Below are positions 12,201-29,224 of a stretch of DNA of 64,000 bases, in pieces. A program made the translations under genes and the position numbers. How positions within the stretch are numbered: position 1 is the first letter of the stretch; each line of letters begins with the position of its first letter. The notes under the pieces are model-generated. The model saw only the letters and a program-made list of their open reading frames with translations. It was not told where the DNA came from and did not search any database. Source of the stretch: Paramecium octaurelia (Eukaryota > Ciliophora > Oligohymenophorea > Peniculida > Parameciidae); contig CAJJDP010000141.1 of assembly GCA_905182995.1 (NCBI GenBank), positions 116,696 to 180,695 of the forward strand, given 5' to 3'.

Positions 12201-15200
12201 CTTGGGATTTCATGATTTGATGTATAAATTGATTGAAAACCTGATATAAGAAACAAGTACCCTATTTAGAGAGAAGGATGTTCTAGTAAGTAATGCAAAT
12301 AAGAAAGGATGGGAGATTAAGAGCGACATCTTAGAAAAGAGCATTCTATTCTTGATTTATTTTGTTATTAGAAATGAAGAAAACCAAGAGATGATACTCA
12401 ATTTAAGCAAGAAGAAGGATTCGTTTCTACATGAAATGTCTAATGTAAAGAGAAAGCAATTGTAGACTTTAATTTATATTTTGTTTGCTGAATTGTTTAA
12501 AGACAATTACAACATTTTATTCTCATTAGATAAGTACAACGATGAAAATTCAATATTGGCAAAATTGTTCGGTATTTTTGGTAACAATTTTGCAAATAAA
12601 AATTATGAAGCAGCTATTTATTTCCTTTAATTTTTATAAATCCTTTTGAAAGTGAAAGAGAGTGAAGTTGTGTAAAATTATTCTGTGATTATACAATTGT
12701 TTTAATCAACCAAACAATTAGCCACATTTGCCAAAGATATTGCTACTTTGATCCATACTATTTATCTCTTACGATTGGAGTAATTCTTTACTGGCAGTCA
12801 TGCACCTCCACCTCAAACACCCAATAATTAACAAAGGCATGCATAATTTAATGGGTTCATTGAAATGCCGTTAGAGGTGCTATTCATGACTGAACTACTC
12901 AGATTAATGAGAATTATTTGTTCCAAAAGATCAGTTCTAATCAATGAATTCGTCAATAAACTCTTCCCAGTTACAAGAGTAGCTGAAATGTTGAAGCAAT
13001 TGGACGAATGGTACCCTTTGAAATCAGAGCTAATCCTCTATTTTTAGAGTGTGTTTTTGGATAATTTACAATTCTTAACTTTTGAAGAGAAACAAGAAGT
13101 TGTTAAAACCATAACTGAAGTGATCTTCAAATAAATGACATTGAGTTTTATTGAGAATTAGAATCTTAAGAAAATGGCAAATGCAAAATTAGTAAATAAC
13201 ATTGTATTCAATATTTTTGGAATAAGAAATTAGTACACTTGTTAAGAATTCATTATGTCGATATCTCATGAGAAAGCAAGTTATATCTATGTGATATTTG
13301 GAGTCTTGGAAGTGACTGAAAACTTTGTGAAGAAGGTGTTCCCAAAATATTTTTCGAGTGAGGAACAGGAGCATTTTGAAGATGTTTAGAATGAAATTAT
13401 TTTTATGGCCTAAACTATAAATGAGACAGTTCAAAAAGTAAAAGAGTACATTAATGATGTTCCTAATGGAGGCACAGGTGGGAAGATGAAAAATTCGAAT
13501 TATAAGAGAAGAAGTGGGCAAAAAACAACTAAATTGTTTAATCTAACACATAAATTGCTATCTAGTAACTAGGATGAGTAGAATCAAGAATTAAGTATTT
13601 TGGCTAAAGAAGATAATGAAATCGATAAAATCAATATAATTATGATAGTTAAAACAATAGACTCGGTCAAACTCTCAGAGGTTGCCTTTTAATTGTAAAG
13701 GAATGATATGCAATAAGCAGAATAAGGAATTCTTAATAAATGGACAAATTCCATAAAATCCTAGAGAACAAAACTAGTAGATGAACATCTTGTGGCTTCA
13801 GAGAGGGAAAATGAAATTTAATAGTTAGTGAATTTAATTATTACTTTAAAACGAGATGATACTACAAAATTTAAGAGGATGGTGACTGCCCTTATTTAAA
13901 TGTTATCTGAAACTTCAGTATCCCCCTCTATCAAATTGAAATCTATCAATATCGTGAGAAAACTATCGAATTATAAAGAAGACTTTCAAGTGACCAAGTC
14001 GATTCTTAAAGATTTGGGTGAACTTGGATTCACAGATTTTCTATGCGATTTAATCAAACAAGAGGTGGATTCTGAATAAAAGCTCGAATACATTAAGGCC
14101 TTTGTAGATTACATTGATGATTCATCGAGAGAAATCTAGAACTCCTTTTTATTATATCTACAAAGGGATCTTTAGAACACATTTATAAGAAATTTGTAAA
14201 ACTTCATAACAGATATGTTCTAAGATGTCAGAATGGCAGAGATATCGAGAATAGAGAGGAATAATAAGAATATTAATAAGATATTGAATAATAAGATAAA
14301 TGGTTGCATTTTGATATTTGAAATGTTTCGTCTAGGTTGTGAAGATCATTTTAGTGACATGTAAAACTTTTTGAGGATTCAACCTAATAGTAAATAGCCA
14401 ATAAACTTTATTATGTTTACAGCTGAATTATTCGAGAAATACGTTGAAAAAATGAATGAACATAACGCAGCTCTAGGTTAAAAAATACTTGATTTTTTAA
14501 TCGAATGTGTTTAAGGTCCTTGTCTTGAGAATTAAACTGAGCTCTGTTAATCTACTAAAATTTTGGAGGTTCTTGAATAAATTATCATTCAACAAAGAGT
14601 GGATAACGATAAGTTCTAAAGAAGAGATATTGTATTTTCAAGTTTGAGAAGTAAGGTGTTCTTACTCTAATTATCCTTAATGGAAGGCAATAGCGATTAA
14701 GAAATTGCGAATAAGATATCTCAATATTTCAACCCTCAGATACTCTTTGAGAGAATATAATTAGTGTACTGGAAGATTATCAAAAAGATAAGAAATACAT
14801 AAATGCAAATAAATTTAGAATTGAAAGTATTGGATCGCGTGAAGACTGAAGCGGAAGAATCTGTAAATCTGCATGGAATCATACAGACCAAGGATACTAA
14901 GGAGACTTTGCCTAATTAAAATTTATTCATGGAATTCTTTTCAGAGAATTTTAATAGTTCTCGTGGTCCATCGCATCACAAAGACTCACAATAAACTTTA
15001 GTAAATGCTATACAGGAAGAAGAGATGGAGGAAATGGTTGGCGAAACCTTTATGATGTATCTATTACTCAAGAAACTCAGCAACTACATTCCTCAAATCA
15101 AAAACCTAACTGATGGGGAAAACAATCCTAAATTGAGAAGAGCTCTGAATTACTACAAAAATGAGACTGCCTCCATTGAAATCGTGAATATGAATGGCAA

Positions 15201-16641
15201 ATTAGAGAAAATATACTTTTAGGTTCCCACTCTAATGAAGTATTTGACAGAGGAAACCAAACGTTAATTCATGGAAGAAGTAGAAAGAGATTCTATCAAT
15301 GATAAGATCAACGGGTTGTTAGATAACATGGATAACTTTTATATGGAAATGGTGCATTTTATGAGGTTACGAAAAATCGGAATTAGATTTAACAATAATT
15401 TTATTGTTTATCTCAGAAACGTCTGCATCATTTTGGCTCTCCTGTTGAACATCCTAATCACCATAAATGACACTGAAGAAAAACTGGCCAACCTTGCCAA
15501 AGCCATAGCTATTGTGAATTGCATTTTGTATGGGTTGATTATGCTCACCTGGGTATTCATCAGAATGCAATTGGAGTACGATCGAATCTACAAATAGGTG
15601 TCAGATTTGATCTAATTAAATTACAATAAGAAATCGAATCAAGGATAGACTTAATAGGTCAATCCAAAGACAGTCATCTATCCTTTCTAAATTACGTTAT
15701 TGCAAGCATTCTTAATAATAAAACGAATGCTATTTAGTAGTTATACTTTTTATTGGTTTTTATTGCTAGTCATCAATTTGTTGGGGTTGTTGTATAATAA
15801 ATTATTTTATGGATTTCTACTGTTGGACATCATAGATCATTCGCAAGTGTTAAGAAATGTTATCAAAAGTATTTCACTCAATTACAAACAACTTTTGATG
15901 ACAGCCCTATTGGGAGTCTTGATCATGTATTTCAATATTGTATTTATTTAGGTACTTGTACTCCTTGGTCGCATACTAAAGCACTGATTTCAAATAATAA
16001 TTAAAAGATGGCAATGACAATAATGGAAATGACGAAGGAACGGACCCTTTAGACTAGACAGTCTGTTATTCTGCATTTTAGTGTCTTGTGTATGTAATTC
16101 ACTAAGGTTTACGAGCAGGCGGAGGAATAGGAGATGCTCTTGAAGCTCCTCCCACTCATTCGAACTTAAACTATTATTCATAGAGAGTTCTTTATGATGT
16201 GAGTTTTTTCATTCTCATTAATATCATTTGGCTGAATATCATCTTTGGTATCATTATTGATACCTTTGCTGAATTGAGAGATTAGAAGAATCAAAAAGGT
16301 ATTTATATTATTGTACTATTCAAGATTTCGATTCTCAAAACAGATGTTATATTTGTGACTTAACAAGAACTGTATTTGAAAAAGAAGGTATATCTTTCGA
16401 CAATCACGTTCAAAAATATCATAACCCTTGGAACTATTTGGCTTATTTGTTATACTTAAAAGTGAAGCAGAAAACTGAGCATACAGGCACAGAATCATAT
16501 GTCTCTAGTAAATTCCTGCAAAACGATATAAGTTGGTTGCCCATTTAAAAGGCACTTGATTTAGAATTAATTGCAGAACAATAGTAAAAATAAACAATTA
16601 ATATCAACATCGATGAACACAATTAAAAATCGCTCCATTGA
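6216..16641 (+). CDS. Inositol 1,4,5-trisphosphate receptor / Ca2+ release channel
   Basis: Tetrameric Ca2+ release channel of ER, alveolar sac or related stores. After removing the duplicated 1381 bp (see 9516-12276) and two introns (15927-15951, 25 nt; 16299-16324, 26 nt) it is 2997 aa, in the family's size range. The N-terminus has the suppressor/beta-trefoil region ([20 protein letters not shown], as in InsP3R CLFKLCPMNRYSAQKQF) and MIR-type repeats. The large middle holds RIH regions, including FLIECVQGPCLENQ of the RIH-associated domain. The C-terminal pore domain begins near residue 2600. S5-S6 carry [20 protein letters not shown] and the filter GGGIGDA, followed by [13 protein letters not shown] and the Cys/His linker CYICDLTR...H...H. 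The start is the first ATG before YGDNIILRC. Frame integrity after collapse argues for an active gene. Confidence 0.96.
9516..12276. repeat. Direct repeat 2 x 1380 bp around a single N (assembly duplication in InsP3 receptor)
   Basis: Bases 9516-10895 and 10897-12276 appear identical by eye and are separated only by N at 10896. The extra 1381 bp would shift the InsP3 receptor frame, while deletion of one copy restores it. This is best read as overlapping contig ends placed side by side. Confidence 0.9.
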
Positions 16642-16956
16642 ATCAATCATTATTCTAGTTAACAAATATAAACATCATCATAAATCTCAATTTTTTACTA
16701 CACAAGATATTTGTTGATATCTTTTTAAAATATCTAAAGTATACTTTTTATTTAGTCTATTTTTGTACAAAGCATTACTTTGTTACTGTAAAAATGCATT
16801 CATCATCAAAATAAATCTATTTTCTCTTAATCATTATCTACAATAGTTCTATCTTATCAAAATTATTTAAGGATTAGAGAATACATAATTTTGAATTTAA
16901 TTCACGTTTTCATTCCAACTTTAAATAATATATAAAATAGCCTTAATTATTAATTA
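16642..16956. other. Intergenic region between InsP3 receptor and helicase
   Basis: About 315 bp of AT-rich sequence between two plus-strand genes. No reading frame or RNA gene is evident. It should hold the InsP3 receptor 3' end and the helicase promoter. Confidence 0.5.
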
Positions 16957-21521
<4,565 letters not shown>

Positions 21522-21532
21522 TAATTATATCC

Positions 21533-22331
21533 TCATTTTTATTTAACCTTTTTGTCTTTTTTCGCTTTCTTCACTGGACCTTATGTATGCTATTACACAA
21601 ATCTCAATCCTATTAAATAAATGGTGAAATAGACCTAAAAATAAAATGACACTAAAGAGCGAAATCAAACAAGCAAAGATAATTGTCTAAGTGGTACCTG
21701 ATAGCTTTGACAAATCAATTCCAAATAACTTATAGCCCTATGGTTGTTGTCTTCTTCTTGGATCCACTTCTTCGTCATCGTCATCATCATCGTAACCTTG
21801 TTCTTACTTATATTTCTTTTATTATTCTTGCATGTTTTTATCGAATTGCTAGAGTGATTATAAGGGTTACCTCTATCTCTTTTGATAATATCTTCTCCTA
21901 ATCTGTTAATGTGAGATCATCTTCCAAACTCAGATCAGTCATCATGAAAACATCCTAGAAATCCTAATATTTAAAGGTTTATTGTCTCAATTAATTAAAG
22001 AGATCAGCCAATTATTAGTATTAGATTTTTTGGATGCACTGCATCACCAATTGAACCTATAATTTTTCATATGCATTTCTCTTGTCTTATTCATTTGTAA
22101 TCTATTTGAATAACTTCATCAATTCTTGGCTTCTCTCCTATAAGTGGTACTTTGTCAAAATAATGCATCCATATTGTTGCTACTAATAATAATTTTGTTA
22201 TGCTATCCTAGTAATCATTTATTCATACAATCCTATTATTAGAATTAAGATTCTTGGTCTTCCTCACTCAATTCATCCTCCTAGGCTCTGAGTTGTATAA
22301 AAGTCAAGGCAATCAAAAGTAATTTCCACAT
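21533..22331 (-). CDS. Type I single-pass membrane protein, unknown function (copy 1)
   Basis: A 241-aa protein from four exons with introns of 26, 22 and 25 nt. It starts with a clear signal peptide (MWKLLLIALTFIQLRAQ). A Gln-rich, helical luminal or extracellular region contains an acidic DDDDDDEEVD stretch, then one transmembrane segment (TIIFACLISLFSVILFLGL) and a short basic cytosolic tail (KKAKKDKKVKQK). The tail could be an ER-retention-like lysine signal, though not a strict KKXX. I recognise no family. Because the gene lies wholly within an assembly duplication, the copy at 22979-23777 is probably the same locus. It converges with the helicase, stop to stop over 11 bp. Confidence 0.75.
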
Positions 22332-22398
22332 TAATAAATTAATATGTGATATTAAATTTATACAGAATTCTAAATATGAGTTATTAATATTAAAATCA

Positions 22399-22933
22399 TC
22401 ATAACAACTAATTTAATAGTACTTTTATTTCTTCCTTGACTCTCTTGCCAAACTAAGGACACTCTTCAATGTGTCTTTTAACTAAGCCAAAGAAGAATTT
22501 ACTATCTATCTTTTTCATTTATATCAATCTTTCAAGTTATTGCAATAGTTTTCTAACTGTTTATTTGTTATTAATACTCATTAAATTATTTTTAAATATC
22601 CAATGTAGATTGTTTACTGCTTATTCTCTCCGATCTTTTTTTTGATTCTGGATAATCTTAAGACAAAGCAGATTTCTACCTTGCTTGTTTCTCAGGCTTA
22701 TCCACGCATTCTTTAATTACTAATTTCTAGTTCTACTCAAATTATTTCTATTTTGAATTGTCCTCAATTAGTTAACTATTCTTATTTTTGCTCTTTTTAT
22801 CGCTCTCTCTTTTTTAAATCTAATTATTTCTTAGCTCCAACATTATATTCTTGAACTCATCTCTATTAGTGCCTGATGAAGATTTAATGCCCATTTTGGT
22901 ATTTTGAAATCTCATCTCGTCTCTTAATTATCC
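22399..22933 (-). other. Truncated duplicate of the gene at 23845-24505
   Basis: Same sequence as 23845-24379: the 3' part of a 211-aa gene, cut at the N at 22934. It is an assembly copy, not a separate gene. Confidence 0.85.
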
Positions 22934-22978
22934 NCCTAAAGCAAAAATTGATATTAATCAATTTTGATAATTATATCC

Positions 22979-23777
22979 TCATTTTTATTTAACCTTTTTG
23001 TCTTTTTTCGCTTTCTTCACTGGACCTTATGTATGCTATTACACAAATCTCAATCCTATTAAATAAATGGTGAAATAGACCTAAAAATAAAATGACACTA
23101 AAGAGCGAAATCAAACAAGCAAAGATAATTGTCTAAGTGGTACCTGATAGCTTTGACAAATCAATTCCAAATAACTTATAGCCCTATGGTTGTTGTCTTC
23201 TTCTTGGATCCACTTCTTCGTCATCGTCATCATCATCGTAACCTTGTTCTTACTTATATTTCTTTTATTATTCTTGCATGTTTTTATCGAATTGCTAGAG
23301 TGATTATAAGGGTTACCTCTATCTCTTTTGATAATATCTTCTCCTAATCTGTTAATGTGAGATCATCTTCCAAACTCAGATCAGTCATCATGAAAACATC
23401 CTAGAAATCCTAATATTTAAAGGTTTATTGTCTCAATTAATTAAAGAGATCAGCCAATTATTAGTATTAGATTTTTTGGATGCACTGCATCACCAATTGA
23501 ACCTATAATTTTTCATATGCATTTCTCTTGTCTTATTCATTTGTAATCTATTTGAATAACTTCATCAATTCTTGGCTTCTCTCCTATAAGTGGTACTTTG
23601 TCAAAATAATGCATCCATATTGTTGCTACTAATAATAATTTTGTTATGCTATCCTAGTAATCATTTATTCATACAATCCTATTATTAGAATTAAGATTCT
23701 TGGTCTTCCTCACTCAATTCATCCTCCTAGGCTCTGAGTTGTATAAAAGTCAAGGCAATCAAAAGTAATTTCCACAT
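22979..23777 (-). other. Second assembly copy of the type I membrane protein gene
   Basis: Appears identical to 21533-22331, shifted by 1446 bp. It encodes the same 241-aa signal-peptide/one-TM protein. I treat it as the same locus; a true tandem duplicate would be expected to show at least a few differences. Confidence 0.8.
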
Positions 23778-23844
23778 TAATAAATTAATATGTGATATTA
23801 AATTTATACAGAATTCTAAATATGAGTTATTAATATTAAAATCA

Positions 23845-24505
23845 TCATAACAACTAATTTAATAGTACTTTTATTTCTTCCTTGACTCTCTTGCCAAACT
23901 AAGGACACTCTTCAATGTGTCTTTTAACTAAGCCAAAGAAGAATTTACTATCTATCTTTTTCATTTATATCAATCTTTCAAGTTATTGCAATAGTTTTCT
24001 AACTGTTTATTTGTTATTAATACTCATTAAATTATTTTTAAATATCCAATGTAGATTGTTTACTGCTTATTCTCTCCGATCTTTTTTTTGATTCTGGATA
24101 ATCTTAAGACAAAGCAGATTTCTACCTTGCTTGTTTCTCAGGCTTATCCACGCATTCTTTAATTACTAATTTCTAGTTCTACTCAAATTATTTCTATTTT
24201 GAATTGTCCTCAATTAGTTAACTATTCTTATTTTTGCTCTTTTTATCGCTCTCTCTTTTTTAAATCTAATTATTTCTTAGCTCCAACATTATATTCTTGA
24301 ACTCATCTCTATTAGTGCCTGATGAAGATTTAATGCCCATTTTGGTATTTTGAAATCTCATCTCGTCTCTTAATTATCCAACATCAATGTCATGCTTTCC
24401 AATGAATATGTCAGAATATTTAATTGTTTCTTGGGTCCTTGTATTGGAAATGTATTTATTATATCTACTCAATAATTCCTTCTCTTAATTGTTTAATAAT
24501 TCCAT
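23845..24505 (-). CDS. Uncharacterised charged protein, 211 aa
   Basis: Two exons, intron 25 nt (GTATTAATAAC to GTTAG), near the 3' end. The protein is hydrophilic and helical, rich in Lys, Glu, Gln and Asn, with no signal peptide or membrane segment. The last 45 residues (IDSKFFFGLVKRHIEECPQF) are the least biased and may be a small folded module. I know no family match. The copy here is intact because its 5' end lies outside the duplicated unit. It is head-to-tail with the bZIP gene, 69 bp downstream of its stop. Confidence 0.65.
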
Positions 24506-24574
24506 TTTTTATTGTTATTAATATAATTATATTTCATTATAAAATAATCATGTTATGTACATATGATAATCTAT

Positions 24575-25865
24575 TCACCTTAGTGATCTATTGAAAGTTG
24601 CTAATTTCTCTACGCCTTTGATCAATTCAATTTACTATAGGGGAGTTAACTATTAGGTGAATTAGTTGACATTCTCCTCCACTTCTTATTGAATCAACTT
24701 CAACCTTTTCATTTCGGTATTAAACTTTAATAATAATCTACTTATAACAGATGACAATACTATTGTGATGTCTTTCTATGATTTAATAATTTATCAATTA
24801 TGGGGAGTACTTTATAAATCAAATTCTCGTCATCTAATTTGGTCTGCTTTTTTACTATCTCAACGTAGTTATTGAATTCTTCGTCATCTAAAAAGATACC
24901 AAAGACAATATTACAATTCTTAACATCCTTATTGAAACTAATCAGTTACAAACCATAATTGCCTTTTAAGAAATTCCTCTGAATATTTTTAACTGCATAT
25001 TTGAAATAGTCTCTCCTTTTGATTCCACAGGTACCATACCTCATCTAATAGTTAATAGCCATGAATACCAAATATGAATCTAAAATAAGCTACGCCTAAT
25101 CGGATTACTTGCATTATATAATTTGATCAATGGCATTGGAATTCCCAATGATCATACTATTTAGAATTGGATGGGAAGTAAGCAGTTAAGTCAAATACTC
25201 AAATGACTGTCTTGTTGTTTTTTTATATTCCTGTATTTTTTAATCCAAATCCGAGACCTAAGCGTGACTAAGTGCAATGTTACCTTCTTCTCCAATAACT
25301 TCAAATACACCTTCTTTCGTAAACGTGAATTCTTAGCACTTTGCCTTAATCGCTTATTCTTTGACTCAGCACTCAATAAATCATTCGCAGATCCCAAGAG
25401 TCCAGCCAAACCGAATTTCTATTCCTTCGATACTTCCTCTGATGAACTGTCTCCTTGTAAATCCTCCTGCAATTCCTCATCCAAGAGTTTTTCGCCTTCT
25501 ACACTGAGCAAGGAGGTAATCTTTTTGATGTAGGCATTTTTGACGTTACCCTTAATTTCCTGTATTTGAGGGGTCTGTTCCTTTATACTGGCATTAGATT
25601 GAATTCTCTGGAGTGTCGATTTGGTCTTCCTGATCTTTTTGCTCTCATGAGTGATTTGTGAATTTATGAAGGGGTTCTGCAGTACACTTTAAGTGAATAG
25701 ACTCTGCAAATTCAACATCCTCTACTATTCATGTAATTGCTAGAGGAGACGAGCATTTTGTGCCAGCAATTGATCCTGCGTGAGAGCTTATTGTAGGAAG
25801 GGAATGGTTGATTAATTATTTAAGGTTTGTATAAATTAATCTAATTCTTCCGCTGGTTATTACAT
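24575..25865 (-). CDS. bZIP transcription factor with altered basic region
   Basis: A 413-aa nuclear factor from three exons (introns 26 and 23 nt). The N-terminal half is Gln-rich and helical. Near residues 215-250 the sequence NKRLRQSAKNSRLRKK, followed by heptads LKLLEKKV and SDLDQKI, fits a bZIP basic region and leucine zipper, with the zipper crossing the first intron. The invariant Asn of the NxxAAxxSR signature is Leu (LRQSAKNSR), so DNA specificity or binding may differ. The C-terminal 170 residues form a helical region of the sort found with ciliate bZIP proteins, ending LATFNRSLR before TGA. The start is an ATG followed by two TAA glutamines. Confident of bZIP, not of function. Confidence 0.82.
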
Positions 25866-25912
25866 ATATATATTTATTATTTATCTTAGACTGACTATTC
25901 ATTATATTAATA

Positions 25913-26071
25913 ATGCTAATGAAATTGAATTGCAAAATCCTGTAGCAGTTCTTTATTGCACTCTCAATTCGTAATTTGGATTCTGAGAATCAATTAATAG
26001 ATGGAGAGATGATCTTTTACATTTCTGTCAATTAGTAAAGATTGGTGGAATAAATTGATAGAGTAAAATGA
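25913..26071 (+). CDS. Possible small protein, 52 aa
   Basis: An ATG-to-TGA frame between the divergent bZIP gene and the convergent two-TM gene. The N-terminal third (CKILQQFFIALSI) is hydrophobic, the rest polar. No family is recognised. It may be chance, since stops are rare in this code. Confidence 0.25.
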
Positions 26072-26119
26072 GTTATGATTCACATGAAGCAAAAGCAGAA
26101 AACTAAACACAATAAAAGA

Positions 26120-26720
26120 TCAAAGTTTTTTGTAGCGAGTGTATGTAAGGATAGAGTACAAAAGCGAGATGACTAGCATTACAACTACGATTATCAAGTA
26201 AGACGTGGGTACAAAGTCGAACTGTGCCATCAATCTAACTGCTGCCTCATTAAAAAATTAGTTTACTAAAACTGTAGTTTGTATTACTAGTCAAGTTGTA
26301 TTGAGTATTGATATACAAACGCTCATAAATAGTGAACTCTTCGATCTCCTCTCCATCTAAAGACAGTTACACATCAAGCAGCAGAATATCAGTTTTGGAA
26401 AACATTTGTACGCTAATTGGAGGATCCCATGTTTATTCCATCGTAAAAATTCCTCCTCTCTCGGAGACATCCAACTCAATATAATCTGCCTATAGAACTA
26501 TAGATGGGATCATTAGGGCCAAAAAGAAGAATGCTATGAGCTATTATGGTTTCAATGTACACAGTAATATATGCAAAATTATTCTTCTACGGAATATCTA
26601 GAAGTACTCCTACAAACTCTCTACAAATGGATCTTGTTTCAAGTGCTCTTTCTCATGTAGGAAGTACTTCTATTTGATTGGCTGAAATTCACCTCCTAAT
26701 TAACCTTAATGTTCTTTCAT
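26120..26720 (-). CDS. Two-pass membrane protein, unknown function
   Basis: 191 aa from two exons, intron 25 nt (GTAAAC to GGCAG). The cytosolic N-terminus (HLKQDPFVESLQEYFQIFRRR) leads into a first hydrophobic helix (LIAFFFLALMIPSIVL). A roughly 85-residue luminal or extracellular loop begins DYIELDVSERGG. The second helix (SYLIIVVVMLVISLLYSIL) ends in a short basic tail TYTRYKKL. The two-TM-with-exposed-loop topology recalls several small transition-zone or ER proteins, but I do not recognise a specific family. Confidence 0.7.
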
Positions 26721-26746
26721 TTAATTATTATAATTTAATTATATAA

Positions 26747-26920
26747 ATGTGTCCAACCTCCGAAATACAATTGGTTATAACTTGTAGACTCAAATTATCC
26801 AATCTCTCCTTCCTATAAGGAACCATTAAAATTGTGATCTACAGAGGAGTTGATAATCGAATCCACTCCGATATTAGTCTAGAAATGAGGAAGGACACAT
26901 AACAAAGCGTTGTACAATGA
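26747..26920 (+). CDS. Ambiguous short ORF, 57 aa
   Basis: An ATG-to-TGA frame starting only 27 bp from the divergent start of the two-TM gene. The opposite strand is also open in two frames through this stretch, so the coding strand is unclear. It may be 5' leader or promoter of the two-TM gene. Confidence 0.2.
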
Positions 26921-27075
26921 CTAGAAGAACAGAATTCAGAGTTCAACTTCTATTTTATATTTACTATCCGTTGATATGATTTAATTTTAAATATAGAATA
27001 CAATTTTGTTAGTGTGTGTTTTTGAGCAGTGAAAATTATTCAATTTCAATGATAAATCGAAAATGGCAAAATTAA

Positions 27076-27943
27076 TCAAACTTAAGATTTTTTCTTTATC
27101 TTTTTATTTATCTGAGTATTTTATTAATTCTTTTTTTGTTTCTTTTGTGGGTTCCTTCTATTTTCACACTCTGTACATTAGCAATGAGATGTACACTTTT
27201 TTCCCCTAATGAAGCATTCACAGTAACCTTTTACACATTTTGTCTTTTTGCATTTACAACCCCACACCTATTTAGTATCGAAAGAATCCAAATCATGATG
27301 TGATGCTCTCTGTTCCTTTATCTTAATTTATTCAACTGCCTTTTATACTTCCTCCTCATGTTGCCCATCATTATAACAATCATTGCATCCACATTCAGCC
27401 ATGCATTGACGTCGATTATGAAAACAAGAACAATATAATTATAAACAATGCGTTTTTGTACAGTGACAAGGTTTCATCTCGTCTTATTCCACAGGAGAAT
27501 CATCAACATTATAATTTGTTTTATTTCCTTTTCTTCTCGTTTGATTCTATTAAATAGTTTGTATTTCCTATATTTCCAACTCTTTTATTTGAAACACAGC
27601 CTCCTATTCCACTTTCCTCTCCTATCTCTTTGGAGGAGAATATTTCATCGGACTCATCCCTTCTATTGACATTGGTTTCTTGCCTTGATTTTGACATTCA
27701 TCTATCGACATTTGTGAACTATTCAAATCATTCCCATCTATACATATATAGCATTAGTTTAGGTACTGGAACATCCTCTATAAATTCAGCAGATGACAAT
27801 TAACTCTGAGTTTGTGGCCTTATTAATTCCTATTTCATGTTATCTTGCTATTCGTCATCCTTTAGCATAAATAAATCCTCATGCTTTGCCAAATCATTAG
27901 ATGATGAAATATACATTCCATTTTAGCTCTCTTTATTACTCAT
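27076..27943 (-). CDS. CXC/CRC-domain DNA-binding protein (tesmin/LIN54/TSO1 family)
   Basis: 280 aa, two exons with a 25-nt intron (GTATAG to AATAG). The first 145 residues are acidic, low-complexity and contain short Ser-Pro motifs. Two cysteine-rich CXC repeats follow: KPCHCTKTHCLQLYCSCF...CMAECGCNDC and, after a short linker, WGCKCKKTKCVKGYCECF...CTSHCQCTEC. Each has the C-x-C-x4-C-x3-YC-x-C pattern with the conserved YC-x-CF, which coordinates zinc and reads CHR-type promoter sites in LIN54. The basic tail is Lys-rich. Family assignment is strong. Target genes, and any role in a DREAM-like cell-cycle complex, are inference. Confidence 0.92.
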
Positions 27944-28244
27944 TCTTTAATTTTAAAAAAAATCAATATTATTTTAAACAGTTTCCATTATTGCATTAGA
28001 AAATGCTAAAATATAATCTTTTTATAATAATCAAACATTAACGCCACTACTCAAAAGTTATTGTTTCTTTTAACCTTTTAAACTGTATGCCTCTCCTTTT
28101 CAAAGCACCGACCATCCTCCGTAAAGATTAATTTGATGTAGGAGATCTAAATTTAATATTAATTCTAATTATTCTATTATTATTAAATATAAAAAGAGCA
28201 ATTCGTCAAAAATACAATCAATTATATATACGTTAAATTAATTA
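27944..28244. other. Divergent promoter region
   Basis: About 300 bp between the CXC gene (minus) and the coiled-coil gene (plus). AT-rich, no frame or RNA gene seen, presumably a bidirectional promoter. Confidence 0.5.
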
Positions 28245-29140
28245 ATGAATTTAGAAGAAATTCTTCTGCACCTGTTTGATAAGACCTTAGACTCTAGTTC
28301 CAATGATCACCTGTAAACCATTTTAGCCAGTCAAGCCAAGATTATACAATTGAAAAAGGAGAATGTCACTCCAACCATTATCCATTAAAAATCATCAATA
28401 TAAAAAAAATTAGATACCTTAGATAAGAAAATTCTTAACCGAGACTGTCTTAAAAGTAAGAGGAAATCAAAAAATGACAATGTATTCAAAACTGCCTCCC
28501 AACATGAAAATGACAATACATAAAAGTTCGTAATCAACAATAATGAAGATCAAAAAGATCAATCACTATTAAAATTCTAGAACAAATAACTGTAAACTCT
28601 GATTGCCTCATTGGAATTTAAATAAAGAGAAAAATACTTACAAAATTGCAATCGCATCAGATAAATTCAATAAGAGAAAGAGAAACTATTAGAGAACAAT
28701 ACAAACTTGAATGAAAAATAAGAAAAACTCAATCAAAGATCACAAACTCTTATGTAGAAATAAGTGATACTAGAAAAACAAGAAAAATAAATGCAATATT
28801 AAGGATTATGCATATAACAAAATGAATAAGAATAATAAAAAAATGTAATAAATTTTATTATTAATTTTAGGATGACTTATTGAATGAAAGGAGAGAACAC
28901 ATGGAAGGATTGCAAATGAAACTTAATGAATTCGTTAGTCAGTTGTTAAATTTGGCAAATTCTAAAAATAAAGTCGAAAATTAATTGGCCATCTAATTTG
29001 ATGCTATTGAATTCCTGATTCAATACATACTAAAAGAAAGATCTATACTGCAATCAGAACAACAATATCTAAGAAAATTTAAGTAGGATGTTCTAAATGA
29101 GAAAAAGCAAGTCTTAGAGTTGAAAGATTAATTTTCATGA
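28245..29140 (+). CDS. Coiled-coil protein, unknown function
   Basis: 289 aa, two exons with a 26-nt intron at 28845-28870. The sequence is almost wholly helical and charged; residues about 110-280 form a long predicted coiled coil rich in Glu, Lys and Gln. No signal peptide, membrane segment or catalytic motif is visible. The stop TGA is 84 bp before the next plus-strand gene. It could be a basal-body or cytoskeletal scaffold protein, as many ciliate coiled-coil proteins are, but nothing in the sequence proves that. Confidence 0.75.
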
Positions 29141-29224
29141 TTTCAAACTATTAAATAATTTTCATTTGTTTTAGGATATATCTAAATAATTAGCTTATTT
29201 GTAGCATACATAATAAATTCAATA

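Noticed and set aside
9516..12276. True tandem exon duplication in the InsP3 receptor
   Set aside because: Copies appear exact, an N separates them, and the inserted 1381 bp breaks the frame. The same arrangement occurs at three other unrelated places.
25264..25533. Plus-strand 89-aa ORF
   Set aside because: Shadow of the bZIP gene on the other strand.
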